Source: Cellvibrionales bacterium UBA7375
GTDB taxonomy: Bacteria; Pseudomonadota; Gammaproteobacteria; Pseudomonadales; Porticoccaceae
Reading direction: 5' to 3'
DNA length: 31,386 bases
Assembly (NCBI GenBank): GCA_002469845.1
Contig: DKNZ01000030.1
Coordinates: 19,229 to 50,614 of the forward strand
Shown: in pieces, positions 16,555 to 25,122 of the stretch
Layout of the letters: each line of letters begins with the position of its first letter
Position numbering within the stretch: position 1 is the stretch's first letter
The notes under the pieces: model-generated
The model's database searches: none
What the model saw: only the letters and a program-made list of their open reading frames with translations
Told to the model about the DNA's origin: nothing
Made by a program: the position numbers and the translations under genes

Positions 16555-17028
16555 TTAGGTCACCTGCATTGATTTAAACAGTTCAAGCATTTCAAGCACG
16601 GTTAATGCCGCCTCTTCGCCTTTGTTCTCATTATTATCACCAGCACGTTGTAATGCTTGCTGAAGGTTGTCAGTGGTCAACAGACCGAAGGCGACTGGGA
16701 TGTTTTGGTTAAGACTTACTTCTCCGATACCTCGGGTGGTTTCAGCGCAGACATAATCAAAGTGGGGTGTATCACCTCGAATAACACAGCCCAATGTAAT
16801 AATACCTTGAAAACGACCAGTCTTTGCCGCTTTTTGTGCTGCCAAAGGCAGTTCAAAGGCACCCGGCACATAAAAGTCTTCGACAATTTCAATATTATGT
16901 CGCTTTAAAGCGCGAAGGGCACTGGCACGCAAGCCTTCGGTAACCTGAGAATTCCAACGCGCAGTAATAACTGCGATTCGCGCTTCTTTTACTGAAAAAT
17001 TGCCTTCTTGAGGTCTAAATTCGCCCAT
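16555..17028 (-). CDS. ribH: 6,7-dimethyl-8-ribityllumazine synthase
   Basis: RibH condenses the ribitylaminopyrimidine with dihydroxybutanone phosphate to give 6,7-dimethyl-8-ribityllumazine, the last but one step to riboflavin. The 157-residue protein has ARWN near the start, VPGAFELPLAA, the GCVIRGDTPHFDYVC block with the catalytic His, and GEEAALTVLEML near the end. Its product is also the antenna pigment of Fe-S bacterial photolyases, such as the one encoded at 25119. It starts 2 bases after ribBA. Confidence 0.96.
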   Translation of the reverse strand: MGEFRPQEGNFSVKEARIAVITARWNSQVTEGLRASALRALKRHNIEIVEDFYVPGAFELPLAAQKAAKTGRFQGIITLGCVIRGDTPHFDYVCAETTRGIGEVSLNQNIPVAFGLLTTDNLQQALQRAGDNNENKGEEAALTVLEMLELFKSMQVT

Positions 17029-17030
17029 TC

Positions 17031-18164
17031 TTAGGTCCTTTTACTGTCTTGGTAATCAACATATTCAACGACTTCTAAATCAAAACCAGAAATGCCACTA
17101 AATTTAAATGGCGCACTTAATAGGCGCATTTTACTAATACCCAAATCCATTAGAATTTGCGAGCCTGTACCCACTTGGAAGTAAACTACTTCATTGGCTG
17201 GTGGCGTTTTATCGGTACTAATATTTAGCATTTCATCAATATGTTTATCCATATCCTCTGCAGTTTCTGGATAAACTAGTAATACCAATACGCCTCGCCC
17301 TTCTTTAGCAATGGCTTCTAGGGCTGTATGCGTTGACCATGACTGGAAGCCCTCTATAGGCTCAATAGCCAGCAAGTCACGAGCCGATCGATTAATGTGC
17401 ACCCGAACCAACGGCGCATCACCAACGCTTACATCACCCATAACCAATGCAAAATGCTTTTCATCTCGGGCATAATCTAAATAAGTTTTAAGGGTAAATT
17501 CACCATAGTGTGTATTCACTGTGCGCTCACTAACACATTGGGTAGTTTTTTCAGTCACCAAACGGTAGTGGATTAAATCGGCAATTGTGCCAATTTTAAG
17601 ATCATGCTTTTTAGCAAATTCCTCTAGATCATCACGCCGCGCCATGGTGCCATCTTCATTCATAATTTCGACGATTACCGCGGCAGATTCAAAACCCGCT
17701 AGTCTTGCTAGGTCACAACCTGCTTCTGTATGGCCTGCCCGACTTAGTACACCACCTGGCTGAGCTTTTAGCGGGAAAATATGCCCAGGCTGAACAATAT
17801 CTTGCGGGCGGGCATTGCTGGCTACTGCAGCTTGAACCGTACGCGCACGATCCGCCGCGGATATTCCTGTAGTGACGCCGTCCGCCGCTTCAATGGACAA
17901 TGTAAAAGGCGTACCATGACTTGAGCTATTGTTATCACCTGCAACCATTAAACCTAAATTAAGCTGTTCACAGCGTTCTTCGCTCAGAGGTAAACATATT
18001 AACCCTCGGGCATTGGTTGCCATGAAATTAATATCCTCTGGCCTAACCATAGGTGCCGCCATGACTAAATCGCCTTCATTTTCGCGATCTTCATCATCCA
18101 TCAAAATAACCATCTTACCCTGACGGATATCTTCGATTAACTCTTCCACTGTATTTAATTTCAT
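17031..18164 (-). CDS. ribBA: 3,4-dihydroxy-2-butanone 4-phosphate synthase with degenerate GTP cyclohydrolase II-like domain (RibBX)
   Basis: The N-terminal half (about 1-200) makes dihydroxybutanone phosphate from ribulose 5-phosphate; it has the acidic loop DDEDRENEGDLV and the HTEAGCDLARLAG block. The C-terminal half has the fold-length of GTP cyclohydrolase II but not its chemistry: the SECLTGD...RCDCG zinc site is replaced by a stretch reading INRSARDLLAIEPIEG with no cysteines, and the RQEGRGIGL motif is absent. Such RibBX-type fusions are known in gammaproteobacteria. GTP cyclohydrolase activity must come from ribA at 9563. The gene lies 3 bases after ribE. Confidence 0.93.
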   Translation of the reverse strand: MKLNTVEELIEDIRQGKMVILMDDEDRENEGDLVMAAPMVRPEDINFMATNARGLICLPLSEERCEQLNLGLMVAGDNNSSSHGTPFTLSIEAADGVTTGISAADRARTVQAAVASNARPQDIVQPGHIFPLKAQPGGVLSRAGHTEAGCDLARLAGFESAAVIVEIMNEDGTMARRDDLEEFAKKHDLKIGTIADLIHYRLVTEKTTQCVSERTVNTHYGEFTLKTYLDYARDEKHFALVMGDVSVGDAPLVRVHINRSARDLLAIEPIEGFQSWSTHTALEAIAKEGRGVLVLLVYPETAEDMDKHIDEMLNISTDKTPPANEVVYFQVGTGSQILMDLGISKMRLLSAPFKFSGISGFDLEVVEYVDYQDSKRT

Positions 18165-18167
18165 TAT

Positions 18168-18788
18168 CTATTCTCTTTCCTGTCCGTAGCTAGTTGCATC
18201 TACGGAGGTTAAACGCTCTAGATATCGTGCAATCAAGTCCACCTCAAGATTCACTTTTGTTCCAACCTCATAGTCGCTAATTACGGTGTGAATCATGGTG
18301 TGCGGTACTATATTCATTTCAAACTCTGCACCCTTGACGGCATTGACCGTTAGGCTAGTACCATCAACGGTAATTGATCCCTTTTGCGCTATATATTTGG
18401 CTAAATTGGCTGGCGCCCTCAAAGTAAAGCGCCATGAACGGGCATCTTCATGCAGTGAAATCACCTCACCGATACCATCCACATGACCAGACACTATATG
18501 TCCACCAAAACGATCACTGGCCTGCATGGCTTTTTCTAGATTGATGCCAGTATCTACCTTCCAATGCTCTATGGTTGTTAGGCTGAGTGTCTCAACAGAA
18601 ACATCGGCTATAAAACCTTGATCAATTAATTCAACGGCAGTTAGGCATACACCATTGCAGGCGATACTATCACCCAATCGAACATCATCGAAACCTAGCT
18701 TAGGGGCATAAATAGAGACCCTAACATCGCCTTGGCGATGCTCTAATTCGGTAATTTTACCTATAGCACTAATAATTCCTGTAAACAT
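18168..18788 (-). CDS. ribE: Riboflavin synthase, alpha chain
   Basis: The enzyme dismutates two lumazine molecules into riboflavin and the pyrimidine precursor. The 206-residue protein has two tandem lumazine-binding barrels: the first starts MFTGIISAIGKI and has SIACNGVCLT, and the second includes RFGGHIVSGHVDGIGEV and SITVDGTSLTVN. This gene is called ribC in E. coli and ribE in many other genomes. It lies 22 bases after ribD and 3 before ribBA. Confidence 0.96.
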   Translation of the reverse strand: MFTGIISAIGKITELEHRQGDVRVSIYAPKLGFDDVRLGDSIACNGVCLTAVELIDQGFIADVSVETLSLTTIEHWKVDTGINLEKAMQASDRFGGHIVSGHVDGIGEVISLHEDARSWRFTLRAPANLAKYIAQKGSITVDGTSLTVNAVKGAEFEMNIVPHTMIHTVISDYEVGTKVNLEVDLIARYLERLTSVDATSYGQERE

Positions 18789-18810
18789 AGTCTTTACCTA
18801 GATTTAAATC

Positions 18811-19932
18811 TTAATAATCTTTATCGGGTTGCATGGTAAGCTTTATATCCTCGCCTACCATACGCATATCTTTGACTGATAACGCTAAATGGGCATCAAT
18901 TGTATCAATGGGTAGATCGAACATGGGTCTCGCTTGACTGCCAAATAATTTTGGCGCCCAGTAGCAAACTAATTCGTCAAGAAGCCCCTCGGCAATAAAC
19001 GCCCCCGCTAGACCTGCCCCAGCCTCAACCATTACCTGATTACAGTCCCGTTGGGCTAATACCTCTAGTAGTGCACGAAGATCGACGTGCTCATCTTGAG
19101 CCGGTAGAAAGATGACCTCAGCACCGGCGGCAACGAGTGCTTTTGAATTCTCTCTTTGTTGCGGCTTATCAAGGGTAGCAATAACACAGAGTCCCGGAGC
19201 TTGTAATATTCTTGCATCTGCAGACATTTTCATCTGCGCATCTACCACCACGCGCATTGGCTGTTGCAAAGGATCTTCCACTCCAAGCTCTTCTGCTGTT
19301 ATTCGCAGAGTCAGCGATGGATTATCCATTTGCTGTGTGCCTATACCAGTAATAATGGCACAGCTAGCAGCTCTTAGACGCTGTACATCCAAACGCGCCG
19401 CTGGAGTTGTAATCCACTGACTTTGGCCGCTTGCCATCGCAGTACGACCGTCTAAACTAGCTGCCATTTTAACTAAAACCCAAGGATTTCCCTCGGTAAC
19501 CCGCTTAAAAAAGCCTTTATTAAGCTCTCTTGCCTGAGCTTCCATCAAACCAACCTCAACCTCAATCCCAGCATCTTGTAGCTGTTTTATACCAGAGCCA
19601 GAGACTTTTGGATTTGGATCTTCAGTGGCAACAATAACGCGCGAAACCTTAGCTTTAATAAGTGCCTGAACGCAGGGACCCGTTTTTCCTTGATGACTAC
19701 AGGGCTCAAGGGTTACATACACTGTACACCCAGTAACATCACCAGCCATTTGCAAGGCTTCGATTTCGGCGTGATTGCCGCCCGCTGGCCGAGTAAATCC
19801 CTCGCCAATAATCTTGTTATTGGACAGAATAACGCATCCAACCGCTGGATTTGGCGCGGTGGTATAGCACGCTTTACCTGCAAGCTGCAGAGCACGCGCC
19901 ATCATATTGTGATCTTGTGCTGAGAATTTCAT
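18811..19932 (-). CDS. ribD: Bifunctional riboflavin deaminase/reductase
   Basis: RibD performs steps two and three of the pyrimidine branch of riboflavin synthesis. The N-terminal deaminase has the zinc site HAEIEAL and EPCSHQGKTGPC. The C-terminal NADPH reductase begins near residue 150 with NPWVLVKMAASLDGRTA and includes QWITTPAARLDVQRLRA. At 373 residues it has normal length. It starts 2 bases after the nrdR stop. Confidence 0.96.
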   Translation of the reverse strand: MKFSAQDHNMMARALQLAGKACYTTAPNPAVGCVILSNNKIIGEGFTRPAGGNHAEIEALQMAGDVTGCTVYVTLEPCSHQGKTGPCVQALIKAKVSRVIVATEDPNPKVSGSGIKQLQDAGIEVEVGLMEAQARELNKGFFKRVTEGNPWVLVKMAASLDGRTAMASGQSQWITTPAARLDVQRLRAASCAIITGIGTQQMDNPSLTLRITAEELGVEDPLQQPMRVVVDAQMKMSADARILQAPGLCVIATLDKPQQRENSKALVAAGAEVIFLPAQDEHVDLRALLEVLAQRDCNQVMVEAGAGLAGAFIAEGLLDELVCYWAPKLFGSQARPMFDLPIDTIDAHLALSVKDMRMVGEDIKLTMQPDKDY

Positions 19933-19934
19933 AA

Positions 19935-20405
19935 TTAGTCAGTCGAGTCACTTTTATCTTCATTAAGCCGATTGAGTTCAGCTTGAAATTCACTGATATC
20001 TTGAAAGCTGCGATAAACAGAGGCAAACCTGACATAAGCCACTGCATCAAGTTCTCTAAGCTGGCGCATCACTTCTTCACCAATAATTTGTGAGGGTATT
20101 TCGCGCTCGCCGGTTACCTGAAGAAAATGTTTTATTTCGGATATGGCTACTTCGATTTGTTCAATCGATACCGGACGCTTTTCTAATGCTCGCTGGAGAC
20201 CTGCACGCAATTTATCTTCATCAAATGACTGTCTTGTGCCATCAGTTTTTATCACTCGCGGCATAACCAGTTCGGCTAGCTCATAGGTGGTAAAACGCTC
20301 ACCGCACACAGCGCACTCTCTGCGCCGTCGTACTTGGCCGCCATTGGCCACGAGGCGCGAATCGATAACTTTTGTGTCGTCAGCATTACAAAATGGACAA
20401 AACAT
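19935..20405 (-). CDS. nrdR: Transcriptional repressor NrdR
   Basis: NrdR senses ATP/dATP and represses ribonucleotide reductase genes. The 156-residue protein has the zinc ribbon CPFC...CAVCGERF (residues 3-6 and about 31-37), a basic RRRR patch, and an ATP-cone at about 49-139 that begins with PRVIKTDGTRQSFDEDKLRAG. It is the first gene of the nrdR-rib-nusB-thiL-pgpA run, a common order in gammaproteobacteria. Confidence 0.96.
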   Translation of the reverse strand: MFCPFCNADDTKVIDSRLVANGGQVRRRRECAVCGERFTTYELAELVMPRVIKTDGTRQSFDEDKLRAGLQRALEKRPVSIEQIEVAISEIKHFLQVTGEREIPSQIIGEEVMRQLRELDAVAYVRFASVYRSFQDISEFQAELNRLNEDKSDSTD

Positions 20406-20432
20406 AGGGATTAACCTTTAAAATGGTTAGAT

Positions 20433-20438
20433 ATTCTA
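20433..20438 (-). promoter_or_regulatory. Candidate extended -10 promoter for the nrdR-rib run
   Basis: On the minus strand TGG-TAGAAT is an extended -10 box (TAGAAT is 5/6 to consensus) 27 bases before the nrdR start. No good -35 is seen 16-18 bases upstream. A short TAACC/GGTTA hairpin (20412-20416 with 20425-20429) lies in the leader. No FMN riboswitch is seen. Confidence 0.35.
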
Positions 20439-20526
20439 CCACAACATACAGCTTGATTGATTGTGTTGCAGTAGGCGGCTAGCCTAAGATTAAGTGTAGC
20501 GGTTTAAGTTTGATCCTAGCGATAAA

Positions 20527-20549
20527 AAAGCCCCATAAAATGGGGCTTT
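20527..20549 (-). terminator. Rho-independent terminator of glyA
   Basis: AAAGCCCCAT (20527-20536) and ATGGGGCTTT (20540-20549) form a perfect GC-rich stem with a 3-base loop. On the minus strand it is followed by a T run, 22 bases past the glyA stop. It separates glyA from the nrdR unit downstream on the same strand. Confidence 0.9.
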
Positions 20550-20570
20550 AAAAATCCACTTTGTAAGACT

Positions 20571-21830
20571 TTATTTGTAAACTGGGAAACGCTGACAGAT
20601 ATCTAAGACCTTGGCTTTAACTTCGGCAATAATCTGTTCTGAATTACCATGCTCTAAACCATCTAAAATATCGCACATCCAATGGGTCAACTGAACTGTT
20701 TCTTCTATCCCAAAACCTCTAGTGGTAATAGCTGGTGTCCCCACTCTTAAACCTGAGGTCACAAAAGGTGAACGCGGATCATTGGGAACAGCATTTTTAT
20801 TGACTGTAATAAAAGCTTCGCCCATGGCGGCATCCGCATCAGTTCCAGTGTATTCTTTACCGATAAGGTCTAACAGCATAAGATGATTTTCCGTACCATT
20901 GGATACCACGTTAATACCGCGTTCGATAAAAGTTTTAGCCATAGCTTTGGCATTGGCTACAACCTGCTTTTGATAGTCTACAAATTCATCACTCGCCGCT
21001 TCTTTAAAGGCTACGGCTTTTGCCGCAATCACATGACAAAGAGGACCACCCTGACTGCCGGGAAATACTGCTGAATTGACTTTCTTAGCAATAGCTTCAT
21101 CGTTGGTCAAAACAAAGCCGCCCCTTGGGCCGCGCAAGGTTTTATGGGTTGTGGAGGTAACTACATGGGCATGGGGGATTGGACTTGGATAAACACCTGC
21201 AGCCACTAAACCAGAAACATGCGCCATATCTACCAAAAGGTAGGCGCCTACCTTATCGGCTATTTCTCTAAAACGAGCCCAATCCATAATGCCTGAGTAT
21301 GCAGAGAATCCGGCAATAATCATTGCTGGCTTGTGTTCCACAGCCAGAGCTTCAACCTGCTCATAATCAATTAGGCCAGTTTCGGCATTTAAACCATATT
21401 GCACAGCATTATAGAGCTTGCCTGAGAAGTTTGGTTTCGCGCCATGAGTCAGGTGACCACCATCAGCCAAACTCATACCAAGAACCGTATCACCGCCCTT
21501 AATTAAAGCTAAGAAAACAGCGTTATTTGCCTGCGAACCCGAGTGAGGCTGAACATTAGCAAAGTCTGAACCATAGAGACTTTTTAGTCTCTCAATTGCC
21601 AATTCTTCAGTCACATCAACATATTCACAGCCACCGTAATAACGCTTGTTGGGGTATCCCTCGGCATATTTATTAGTCAACTTACCACCCTGAGCTTCCA
21701 TTACCGCTGGACTGGTATAGTTTTCTGATGCGATTAGCTCAATATGCTGTTCTTGACGTTGATCTTCTTGCTGCATGGCCTGCCATAAATCCGCGTCAAA
21801 TTTTTCAATAGTCTGTTGTTTATCGAACAT
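20571..21830 (-). CDS. glyA: Serine hydroxymethyltransferase
   Basis: GlyA converts serine and tetrahydrofolate to glycine and methylene-tetrahydrofolate with PLP. The protein shows ENYTSPAVMEAQGG, NKYAEGYPNKRYYGG, the PLP-lysine stretch VTSTTHKTLRGPRGG and FVTSGLRVGTPAITTRGF. The longest frame starts at 21890, but the ATG at 21830 has AGGGAA 9 bases upstream and gives 419 residues, close to the 417 of E. coli; the extra 20 residues of the longer frame are not family-like. It is a single-gene unit with its own terminator. Confidence 0.97.
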   Translation of the reverse strand: MFDKQQTIEKFDADLWQAMQQEDQRQEQHIELIASENYTSPAVMEAQGGKLTNKYAEGYPNKRYYGGCEYVDVTEELAIERLKSLYGSDFANVQPHSGSQANNAVFLALIKGGDTVLGMSLADGGHLTHGAKPNFSGKLYNAVQYGLNAETGLIDYEQVEALAVEHKPAMIIAGFSAYSGIMDWARFREIADKVGAYLLVDMAHVSGLVAAGVYPSPIPHAHVVTSTTHKTLRGPRGGFVLTNDEAIAKKVNSAVFPGSQGGPLCHVIAAKAVAFKEAASDEFVDYQKQVVANAKAMAKTFIERGINVVSNGTENHLMLLDLIGKEYTGTDADAAMGEAFITVNKNAVPNDPRSPFVTSGLRVGTPAITTRGFGIEETVQLTHWMCDILDGLEHGNSEQIIAEVKAKVLDICQRFPVYK

Positions 21831-21878
21831 GTTTTGGCGTTCCCTAAATATTATTTTGAGTATTAAAAGGCGTGCTGA

Positions 21879-21884
21879 ATTATG
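21879..21884 (-). promoter_or_regulatory. Candidate extended -10 promoter of glyA
   Basis: Minus-strand TGG-CATAAT is an extended -10 (5/6) located 48 bases before the glyA ATG, with no convincing -35. No PurR-like palindrome was found in the 168-base gap 21831-21998. Confidence 0.35.
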
Positions 21885-21998
21885 CCACACATTTTACATT
21901 ATTCTGTCTTGTTCTAACAGAGAAAAGCATTGATTTTCATCTAGCTTTGTCTATTTTTTTTCAATCCCAGTCTCTGTCTATTGTCTCACTCACAGCTA

Positions 21999-22727
21999 CT
22001 ACCATGGAATGGGCTTTCCAGCATAATCTACGTAGGACAGCTGGCCATCGACATGCATTTTATCCATCACTTCAGATAAACATTCGGCAACAAAGTCAGG
22101 CTCAAATAGTTTGCCCTCTGGCACTGTGGCATGAAAGGGCTTGGACATTGCTGAATTGACAGTACCGGGATGAAAAGCGATCAGCTTTACATTTTTTGCA
22201 CGACGGGCATATTCAATTGAAAATGTTTTCATCAAACTGTTGAGCGCGGCTTTTGATGCTCGATAACTGTACCAACCACCCAATCGATTATCCCCGGTGC
22301 TTCCTACTCTGGCGCTAAAACAGGCTACCTTACAAGGATTGGGTCCGGTAAGTATTTTTCTTAAAAGCTTTAACCACAATGAGGGTACAACTGTATTGGC
22401 ATGGAATATTGCCTGTAGCATTTCGACACTCATATCTTCCATGCGCTTTTCGGGAAACATGTGATCATCATGCAATATACCGTGACAGATACTTACTTTT
22501 ACAAAACTTCCACTGAGATCACTTAGGCTTTCGGTAACCCCTGCCATAGAAGTTTCGTCATATTGAGTTTGAATCCAGTTTAATCGCGGATGCTGAATTT
22601 TGGCACTGGAACGACTCACTGCAACTACCTGTGCAATTCGCTGATCTTCGAGTAGGTTTTTAACTATTGCCTGACCTATTGCTCCACCGGCACCTAGCAC
22701 TATAGCATTGCCTGAATTATCTAGCAT
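21999..22727 (-). CDS. Short-chain dehydrogenase/reductase (CsgA/C-factor-like)
   Basis: A 242-residue cytoplasmic NAD(P)-dependent SDR. The Rossmann motif is the variant GAGGAIG (12-18). Active-site residues are Ser138, Tyr155 and Lys159 (YRASK), and NAG is replaced by CHG near residue 81. The closest recognisable style is the C-factor/CsgA-like subgroup; the substrate is unknown. Its start overlaps the upstream DUF393 gene by 7 bases, so it is the last gene of the unit DUF3429-DUF393-SDR that diverges from the photolyase genes. This position suggests a role in repair or detoxification linked to light stress, as inference only. Confidence 0.85.
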   Translation of the reverse strand: MLDNSGNAIVLGAGGAIGQAIVKNLLEDQRIAQVVAVSRSSAKIQHPRLNWIQTQYDETSMAGVTESLSDLSGSFVKVSICHGILHDDHMFPEKRMEDMSVEMLQAIFHANTVVPSLWLKLLRKILTGPNPCKVACFSARVGSTGDNRLGGWYSYRASKAALNSLMKTFSIEYARRAKNVKLIAFHPGTVNSAMSKPFHATVPEGKLFEPDFVAECLSEVMDKMHVDGQLSYVDYAGKPIPW

Positions 22728-23119
22728 TTTTCCCTCTCTAAACTACATGATTCACAGCGTTCTTTACCTGTCAGTAGACGTGATAAGAAGTGACGATGGC
22801 GAGCAAACTGGAGGTATGCAAAGTCAGCGAAAATGCGAATAATAGGCCAGCGAATAATAGCTATCCACTTACCTTTTCCAACTAAATTCCATGCTTTGTG
22901 GGTTACATCTAAACCCAGTAATATCTTCCCATTTGCAAGCTGACCGTGAAGTATACGATCTGCTTTTTCACGATTTATATTTGGGTACTTGGCCTGAAAG
23001 CTTTCTTGGTTTATATCCACTAAATCAATTTTTTGCTGTTGATCCAATTTCATAAGATGTTTCATTTCTGAAAGACACAGCGGACAACCACCATCATAAA
23101 AAATTTTCAGTTCTGCCAT
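22721..23119 (-). CDS. DUF393 / DCC-family thiol-disulfide oxidoreductase-like protein
   Basis: A 132-residue protein with the DCC signature YDGGCPLCLSEM, giving a CPLC pair (C12, C15) at the end of the first beta strand in a thioredoxin-like layout. A second CxxC-like cluster, CESCSLEREKC, is at the C terminus. DCC proteins are predicted oxidoreductases without a settled function. It lies 4 bases after the DUF3429 gene and overlaps the SDR gene. Related proteins often neighbour photolyase genes in proteobacteria (recalled family context). Confidence 0.85.
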   Translation of the reverse strand: MAELKIFYDGGCPLCLSEMKHLMKLDQQQKIDLVDINQESFQAKYPNINREKADRILHGQLANGKILLGLDVTHKAWNLVGKGKWIAIIRWPIIRIFADFAYLQFARHRHFLSRLLTGKERCESCSLEREKC

Positions 23120-23123
23120 AGTT

Positions 23124-23639
23124 TTAAATCTCCCGAATAAGAAAGGCTAAAACAAGACTATGGGCAACAATTACTATCATGGTAAGTATCAGTCTCATAC
23201 GCCAATAGGATTTATCCTGAGACTCCATATCAAGAGCTCTCTCAGCCAAGAGCAGACTGCCATATCCACCAAGCAAGAGTGTTAAGGCAAACATGGTTAA
23301 CATGGAAGAATAATTAATCAGAATTAAACTAGCCCATGCCGATAGAGCCATAATATTGCTAAACACAATAGCCGGTTTAGACACTTTTTCAGGATCGTTA
23401 AATCTTCCTTTTGTCCACAAGATGCCTCCAAGAAAGCTTAATATAATGGCACTGTAGGAAATAAAAACATAGGGCGCATACAAACCGAACAATGAGGCAC
23501 CATGAACACCTAAGCCTTGCTCTACTGAAGCAACCATTTGCCACAATGGAATAATAAAAGGAATTAAACCTAGGTATCCCAACCAAATGGTAAGATGTGA
23601 TTTACCAGAATGTAAGTTAGTTGGATCATTTTTAGTCAT
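23124..23639 (-). CDS. DUF3429 family membrane protein
   Basis: A 171-residue inner-membrane protein with about five hydrophobic helices, for example LTIWLGYLGLIPFIIPLW and AIILSFLGGILW. It matches the DUF3429 family in style (GYLGLIPF, SFLGGIxW); no function is established. The longest frame starts at 23687, but the ATG at 23639 has AGGGAAA at about 6 bases, so that start is used. It is the first gene of the unit divergent from cry-DASH across 157 bases. A weak ECF-like box pair (CAAACC, 16-base spacer, CGTA at 23692-23695 minus) precedes it. Confidence 0.75.
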   Translation of the reverse strand: MTKNDPTNLHSGKSHLTIWLGYLGLIPFIIPLWQMVASVEQGLGVHGASLFGLYAPYVFISYSAIILSFLGGILWTKGRFNDPEKVSKPAIVFSNIMALSAWASLILINYSSMLTMFALTLLLGGYGSLLLAERALDMESQDKSYWRMRLILTMIVIVAHSLVLAFLIREI

Positions 23640-23735
23640 GGGTATTTCCCTAGAAAACAATATAAATACGACGTCATTAGTTAGCATAAGTTACGATTTA
23701 TCGACTGGTTTGGTTTGATCGCAAACCATTCATTT

Positions 23736-23761
23736 AAATCCATCCACCCCGAGATCGCGTA
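23736..23761 (+). promoter_or_regulatory. Candidate ECF (RpoE-ChrR) promoter of the photolyase pair
   Basis: AAATCC (23736-23741), a 16-base spacer and CGTA (23758-23761, in GCGTAATT) lie 35 bases before the cry-DASH ATG. The sigma/chrR operon has TGATCT, a 16-base spacer and the same GCGTAATT core at almost the same distance from its ATG. AAATCC matches the TGATCC-type -35 box at 4 of 6 positions. Confidence 0.5.
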
Positions 23762-23796
23762 ATTTTTCTATTGAGAATCAATAATCTGAGGCTTTT

Positions 23797-25122
23797 ATGC
23801 TTAAAAAAGGTATCTTCTGGTTTACCACCGATCTGCGTTTAGATGATAATCGAGCGCTTACACAGGCAGCAAGTTTAATGGACCAGCTCACACTGGTGTA
23901 TTGCCCAGAGGATTCTGAAAGACTTTCGAGCTTTCAAATAGGTCCGTCTATTTCTGTTAATCGACAGCAATTTCTAAATAATAGTATAAGAGACTTGCAC
24001 GACTCCCTCGAACCCTTGGGTCAGCACATTATTGTCTGCCAACAGCCTGAGAAAAATCTGTCACAGATTATTGAAAATTATGGCATCACCCATGTTTTTC
24101 GAAGTCAGGGTCAGCACATGCTTGATAGCAAAAGCTGGGATTGTTTGAATATAAAATACCCATCGGTAGAATTTTGTGAAACCGGGGGAAATCGATTATT
24201 TAATGAGCAACAGTTTCCATTTGATCTGGGTAATTTGCCGGCCAGTTTTTCTAAATTTAGACGTAAAGTCGAAAAAATTGAGATATTAGCCCCACAGTCA
24301 GCCGTTGCAAAACTTCCGCCCCCTATTATTGATCCAATTGAGTGGCCGCGAGCTTTTTATACTTCAGATAATCCAACTCAAATGAATTTTGTGGGCGGGC
24401 AAACTGCCGGCAGTTTGCATTTAGAAAAATACTTTCAAACATCTTTTGCCAGCACCTACAAACAAACCCGCAATGGTCTTGATGGCATGAACTATTCAAC
24501 CAAATTTAGCCCTTGGCTGGCATCAGGATGTATTTCTGTACGCCGTATAGTCCAGAGGCTTAAACAATATGAATCAGAGGTAATTGCTAATGATTCAACG
24601 TACTGGATTTATTTTGAATTATTATGGCGAGAGTATTTTCAGTGGTATGGCGAGCATTTTGCTAGAAAGATGACTGAGTTTTCCGGGATTAAAGATCAGG
24701 CGCCCAATACTAGTTTTTACCCTGAGCGCTTCCAAAAATGGTGCCAAGGTAATACCCCTTATCCGATTGTTAATGCCTGTATGAAGCAACTTAATGCTAC
24801 CGGTTATATGTCCAATAGAGGAAGGCAACTGGTGGCTAGCTGCTTTGTTCATGAATTATCATTGGATTGGCGTTATGGCGCTGCCTATATGGAACAACAG
24901 CTAATTGATTTTGATCTTGGCTCTAATTGGGGCAACTGGCAATATTTAGCCGGTGTAGGCGCTGACCCTAGGGGTCATAGACAGTTTGATCTCAATAAAC
25001 AGACTCATATATATGATCCGGAGCATCAATTTATCGATCGCTGGCAAGGTCACTGCGATGATATAGCATTAGATTCAACAGACCCCTCTGACTGGCCAAT
25101 CATGCCAGCGGCTTCAACATGA
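23797..25122 (+). CDS. Cryptochrome-DASH / single-strand photolyase family flavoprotein
   Basis: A 441-residue FAD protein of the cryptochrome-DASH group, which uses blue light to repair cyclobutane dimers, mainly in single-stranded DNA, and may also sense light. The N-terminal alpha/beta domain begins IFWFTTDLRLDDNRAL. The DASH-type linker is FDLGNLPASFSKFRRKVE. The FAD domain includes YSTKFSPWLASGCIS, ELLWREYFQWY, NRGRQLVASCFVHEL and DWRYGAAYMEQQLIDFDL, then NWGNWQYLAGVG. The ATG has GAGG 5 bases upstream. Its stop overlaps the next photolyase gene (ATGA), so both are made together. Confidence 0.93.
   Translation: MLKKGIFWFTTDLRLDDNRALTQAASLMDQLTLVYCPEDSERLSSFQIGPSISVNRQQFLNNSIRDLHDSLEPLGQHIIVCQQPEKNLSQIIENYGITHVFRSQGQHMLDSKSWDCLNIKYPSVEFCETGGNRLFNEQQFPFDLGNLPASFSKFRRKVEKIEILAPQSAVAKLPPPIIDPIEWPRAFYTSDNPTQMNFVGGQTAGSLHLEKYFQTSFASTYKQTRNGLDGMNYSTKFSPWLASGCISVRRIVQRLKQYESEVIANDSTYWIYFELLWREYFQWYGEHFARKMTEFSGIKDQAPNTSFYPERFQKWCQGNTPYPIVNACMKQLNATGYMSNRGRQLVASCFVHELSLDWRYGAAYMEQQLIDFDLGSNWGNWQYLAGVGADPRGHRQFDLNKQTHIYDPEHQFIDRWQGHCDDIALDSTDPSDWPIMPAAST

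Noticed and set aside
20406..20526. FMN riboswitch before the riboflavin genes
   Set aside because: The gap before nrdR is short and none of the conserved RFN-element segments were seen; no gap inside the rib run is large enough.
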